Position numbers and translations under genes: made by a program. Shown here one piece after another: positions 63,654 to 64,000 of a stretch of DNA of 64,000 nt. The notes below the pieces were generated by a model. That model had not been told where the DNA came from and ran no database searches. It worked only from the letters and a program-made list of their open reading frames with translations. Location of the stretch: positions 3,189,648 through 3,253,647 of the forward strand of contig NZ_CH724131.1 of assembly GCF_000152725.1 (NCBI RefSeq), given 5' to 3'. Source of the stretch: Pseudooceanicola batsensis HTCC2597 (GTDB lineage Bacteria; Pseudomonadota; Alphaproteobacteria; Rhodobacterales; Rhodobacteraceae). Position 1 is the first letter of the stretch. Every line of letters starts with the position of its first letter.

Positions 63654-64000
63654 CTATTTCACGATCTCTTCGTGCTTGACGAACATGTTGCCCCAGGCGC
63701 GGTCGATCAGGTCGGGCGTCATCTGATAGGGAAGCCCCTCGAACTCGCAGATCGAAATCATCTGGTCGATCAGGAAGACCGGCTGGTAGTTGGCGAAGTT
63801 GTTGTCGATCGTCGGGTATTTCTTCTTTAGCAGATGCACCAGCGCCCCTTCGTCCAGCGGCATCTTTCTCTTGCGGGCGACGAGCGCGAAGATCTTGAGA
63901 AAGTTCTCCTGCGTGGGGCCGTCGATCTTGATCTTGAAGAAGATCCGGCGCAGCGCGGCCTGATCGAAGATTTCGTTCGGGTGATAGTTGGTCGAAAAGA
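63654..64000 (-). CDS. C-terminal part of an AAA-type ATPase, cut by window edge
   Basis: The minus-strand frame is open from the window edge to a stop at 63654 (about 115 codons), with no start seen. It reads FSTNYHPNEIFDQAALRRIF then FKIKIDGP, which looks like the lid region with the sensor-2 Arg of an AAA ATPase, then FLIDQMISICEFEGLPYQMT and PDLIDRAWGNMFVKHEEIV. The Walker motifs lie outside the window, so the assignment is by the C-terminus only. An internal ATG at 63863 is not the start. Confidence 0.65.
   Translation of the reverse strand, partial: FSTNYHPNEIFDQAALRRIFFKIKIDGPTQENFLKIFALVARKRKMPLDEGALVHLLKKKYPTIDNNFANYQPVFLIDQMISICEFEGLPYQMTPDLIDRAWGNMFVKHEEIVK

Overview
The window is a high-G+C (about two thirds by eye), densely coded chromosomal segment with no rRNA, tRNA, CRISPR array, insertion sequence or prophage that I could recognise. 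Gene content and order point to an alphaproteobacterium of the Rhodobacterales (Roseobacter/Paracoccus type): ruvCAB followed by ybgC-tolQRAB-pal-cpoB-tilS-ftsH, xerC next to a DUF484 gene, an LdtR-type MarR regulator, a DUF1127 small protein, a VPLPA-CTERM secreted esterase and several short intergenic palindromes. I make these taxonomic statements from recognised protein families, not from a search.

Layout. 1-4.8 kb: end of an unknown membrane protein, a LolC/E-LolD lipoprotein-release ABC pair, dodecin, and a TadE/TadG-like pilus pair. 4.9-17.5 kb: parE, an epoxide-hydrolase-like enzyme, an exported cyclase-family protein, a DUF1007 + Ni/Co exporter pair, a MATE exporter, aspartate aminotransferase, an XRE regulator coupled to sdhE, an LdtR-type regulator, and a glyoxalase coupled to two exported DUF1194 vWA-like proteins. 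18-23.6 kb: thyA and folA, a GDSL esterase with a C-terminal sorting signal, small exported and membrane proteins, a cold-shock protein and an ArsC-like protein.

23.6-27.5 kb is the most distinctive region: a bufferin-type locus. A small exported Cys-containing DUF2282 precursor (BufA), its DUF692 multinuclear-iron modification enzyme (BufB), a DUF2063 partner (BufC) and a DoxX protein form one operon. It is divergent from an ECF sigma factor and its DUF1109/NrsF membrane anti-sigma factor. The shared 183-bp gap carries two divergent elements of the same form (TGTAAC, 16-17 bp, CGAA), so the sigma factor probably drives both the operon and itself. By homology with Caulobacter this is a copper/metal-response system built on a modified peptide.

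27.6-41 kb: thrS, two MFS carriers, two alpha/beta hydrolases, xerC-DUF484, a small transaldolase (fsa), priA, prmA and DUF1127. 41-53 kb: the Holliday-junction operon ruvCAB and the complete Tol-Pal envelope operon with tilS and ftsH, closed by a clear intrinsic terminator. 53-58 kb: a methyltransferase, a MOSC protein, and the formate/one-carbon pair fhs-folD. 58-64 kb: a PaaI-type thioesterase, the repair pair pdeM-lhr, and a MarR regulator divergent from a DHA2 drug exporter with a palindromic operator lying between the -35 and -10 of the exporter promoter. The window ends inside an AAA-type ATPase gene.

Several genes are joined by ATGA, GTGA or similar stop/start overlaps (lolC/E-lolD, bufB-bufC-doxX, ruvC-ruvA, tolA-tolB, the DUF1194 genes, XRE-sdhE), which suggests translational coupling. 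Three small families of intergenic inverted repeats recur and probably act as transcript ends or mobile palindromes.
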